A DNA stretch of 13,604 nt, taken from assembly GCA_026770585.1 (NCBI GenBank), contig MU646325.1:1311323-1324926 (forward strand), in the 5' to 3' direction. Position 1 is the first letter of the stretch; the number at the start of each line of letters is the position of its first letter. Of this stretch, positions 9,301-12,300 are shown in pieces. Both the position numbers and the translations under genes were made by a program. The notes beneath the pieces were generated by a model that saw only the letters and a program-made list of their open reading frames with translations, was not told where the DNA came from and made no database searches. This DNA comes from Baffinella frigidus (lineage: Eukaryota > Cryptophyceae > Cryptomonadales > Baffinellaceae).

Positions 9301-12300
9301 CAAACCCTAAACATCAAACCCCAAACCCTCAATATCAAACCTCAACCCCGCAGGCGAACAAGTGGATCAAGAACTCGGAGGAACAGAACGGTCTGCGGCT
9401 GATCAAGCTCTCAGACGGCAAATACCTGCAGACCCTGGAGGCGTGCGTGCGAAACGGGAACCCACTCCTCCTCGAGGACGTCCAGGTTCGGAAACCCCAA
9501 ACCCCTGAAACTGCTAAAATTCCGCCCCCAAACCCTCCCCCACACCCTTAGCTTCTAGACCCCTCAGAACATTTGCCCCTAACCCCCTAAAATCCTTAGC
9601 CCCTGAACCGCTAAAACCCCAAACCCCAAACCCCAGACCCTAACCCCTAGCACGCTTACACCCGAAACCCGACAAAAACAGGAGGACTTGGATCCGGCGT
9701 TGGAGCCGATTCTGATGAAGCAGCTGTTCAAGCAAGGGGGGCGCCTGCTCATCCGCCTCGGCGAGAACGTGAGAACAAACCCTAAACCATAAACCATAAA
9801 CCATAAACCATAAACCATAAACCATAAACCATAAACCATAAACCATAAACCATAAACCATAAACCATAAACCATAAACCCTGTATCCTGAAACATAAACC
9901 CTGATCCCTAATCCCTAAACTCTGATCCCTAAACCATAAACCCTAAACCCTAAACCCTAAACCCTAAACCCTAAACCCTAAACCCTAAACCCTGATCCCT
10001 AAAACCTGAGATAGTCTATCTGGTCTCAACAATTAGGTGAGCCCGGGCTCAGTTCCGTCGATCAACCGTAACCCCCGAATCGGAAACCAGGATGTGGACT
10101 ACGACGAGAACTTCCGGTTCTACATCACGACGAAGCTCCCGAACCCGCACTACCTCCCCGACGTCTGCATCAAGGCGACCATCATCAACTTCATGATCAC
10201 CCTCGACGGCCTCGAGGACCAGGTGCCAAAACTGTCCATTTATTCTTCTAGGAACCCCGTAGAACCCTACCGTAGGGAATTGCTAGGGGCGTAGGGAATA
10301 GATGGACCCAACGTCGGAATCCGGCATTTCCCGGTGCAAATTCCCGGGCCTGGGATTGGCGGTTTGAGCGACTGGGAGGGTTGGTGGAGGTCATCAACTT
10401 CATGATCACCCTCGACGGCCTCGAGGACCAGATTTGATTTTGTTAAGGTGTGGGGTTTGAGGTTTCGGGTTCCCCACACCCTCACCCCCAAACCCCAACC
10501 CAATGAACCCTAAACCCCAACCCAATAAACCCCAAACCACAAACACCAAACACCAAACACCAAACCCCAAACCCCTACAACACATCATCAACCCCAGACC
10601 CCAACCCCGCAGCTGCTCGGGGATGTGGTGAGGAAGGAACGGCCTGACCTGGAAGTGGCGAAGGACACGCTTGTGGTGTCGATGGCCAACGAAGAAGACG
10701 CAATAACGTCGCATTTGTACCGCGGAATACATTTACAGCGAAACGTCGCGTTTTTGAATTTGCACGTGTGGCCCGGAGTAGCCTTAATCCCCCATCCCCC
10801 AAAACCGAACCCGGCAGAACCGAACCCGGCAGCTTAACCCCCACACCCGAACCCCGCAGCTTCTCGAGAATGTGGTGAGGAAGGAGCGGGAGGATCTGGA
10901 GGTGGCGAAGGACAAGCTTGTCGTGTCGATGGCAGAACCTGAACCTGAACCGAACCTGAACCTGGCCCTGAACCAACGAAGCACGAAGACGCAACAACGT
11001 CTCATGTGTACCGCAAACACACATTTCAAGCGAAACGTCGCGTTTTTGAATTTGCACGTGTGACCAGGCGTAACCCTAACCTAACCTGACCCCCAAAACC
11101 GAACCCCACAGCTTCTCGGAGATGTGGTCAGGAAGGAGCGGCCGGATCTGGAGGTGGCCAAGGACAAGCTTGTGGTGTCGATGGCGAATGACAAGAAGCA
11201 GCTTGGCGAGCTGCAAGACAAGGTTCCAACTCCTACATCCTACACCCTAAACCCCAAACCCTAAACCCTAAACCCTAGGTTTGGGGGTTGGAGCAAGCGT
11301 GCCGTGTCGAGGGTCACGGTCTAGGGTGGAGTTTGAGTGTATGGTTGAGGTTTTATGGTTGAGGTTTTATGGTTTAGGGTTTCTGGTCTCGAGGTGGTGA
11401 AGGACAAGCTTGTGGTGTCGATGGCCAACGATAAGAAGCAGCTTGGCGAGCTGCAAGACAAGGTCATCAACCCTAAACCTTAAAAACCTGAACCCTAAAA
11501 CCTAAACCCTAAACCCTGAACCCTAAACCCTACACCATAAACCATAAACCATAAACCATAAACCATCAACTCCTAAACCAAAAACCAAAAACCAAAAACC
11601 AAAAACCTAGCCCCCATCTCCTAAACTACTAACCCCCAAAACACAGGTGCTGAAGCTGCTCAAGAACGCGGGGGGGATGGTCCTCGACAACGAACCTAAC
11701 CCTAGACCCTGAACCCTGACCTCTAAAACCTAAACCCTAAGCCCCACATCCCAAAACCTAAACCCTGAGGGCATACACCTGAAACTTTGTTCCCAAACCC
11801 TACACCCTACACCCTAAACCCTACACCCTAAACCCAAAACCCCAAACCCTAAACAGGTGCTGAAGCTGCTGAAGGACGCGGAGGGCATGGTCCTCGACAA
11901 CGAACCGCTGATCAACACCCTCCAGCAATCCAAGGTTTGATCCCGAAATCCGAAACCCTAACCCCGAAACCCCAACGCCAACCCTACAACCGAAGTCCAC
12001 GGCGCACACACTCACCGGGCTGGGGTTTCCTTGCTCCTATGGGAAATTGGAGCGTTAGGGATGGTCCTGGACAACGAGCCGCTCATCAACACCCTCCAGC
12101 AGTCCAAGGTTCAAACCCAACCCTTAACCCTTAACCTTAACCCTTAACCCTTAACCCTTAACCCTTAACCCTTAACCCTTAACCCCTAGCTAAATCCGAA
12201 ACCCGAAACCCGGAACCTGAAACCTGAAACCCTAACACCGAAACCCAAAACCCGAAAACGTAGCCCCCAGATCCAGCCCTAATCCCAAAACCCTGCCCGG

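Larger units (their letters stand above)
10223..11111 (+). repeat. Intron 23: foldback insert, exact exon 23 repeat, two exon 24 shadows
   Basis: 889 nt, the longest intron. In order: a hairpin-forming non-telomeric insert (10234-10390), an identical copy of the exon 23 end, a reversed telomere-like patch (10445-10471), C/A repeats, and two tandem partial exon 24 copies that share a unique tail ending GCGTTTTTGAATTTGCACGT (10749, 11040). Short open frames here are continuations of these copies. Confidence 0.85.
11223..11856 (+). repeat. Intron 24: reversed telomere-like block, exon 24 and exon 25 shadows, several repeat types
   Basis: 634 nt. CCCTAAA switches at about 11275 to the opposite orientation (GGTTTGGGGG, then TATGGTTGAGGTTT units, to GGTTTAGGGTTT at about 11371-11382) right before the exon 24 end copy. 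Later come CCATAAA (11532-11566), AAAAACC (11576-11608), an exon 25 start copy (11647) and CCCTACA/CCCTAAA. Confidence 0.85.

Noticed and set aside
10038-10051. 14-nt palindrome TGAGCCCGGGCTCA as a protein-binding site
   Set aside because: A single short palindrome in an intron; nothing around it supports a regulatory role.
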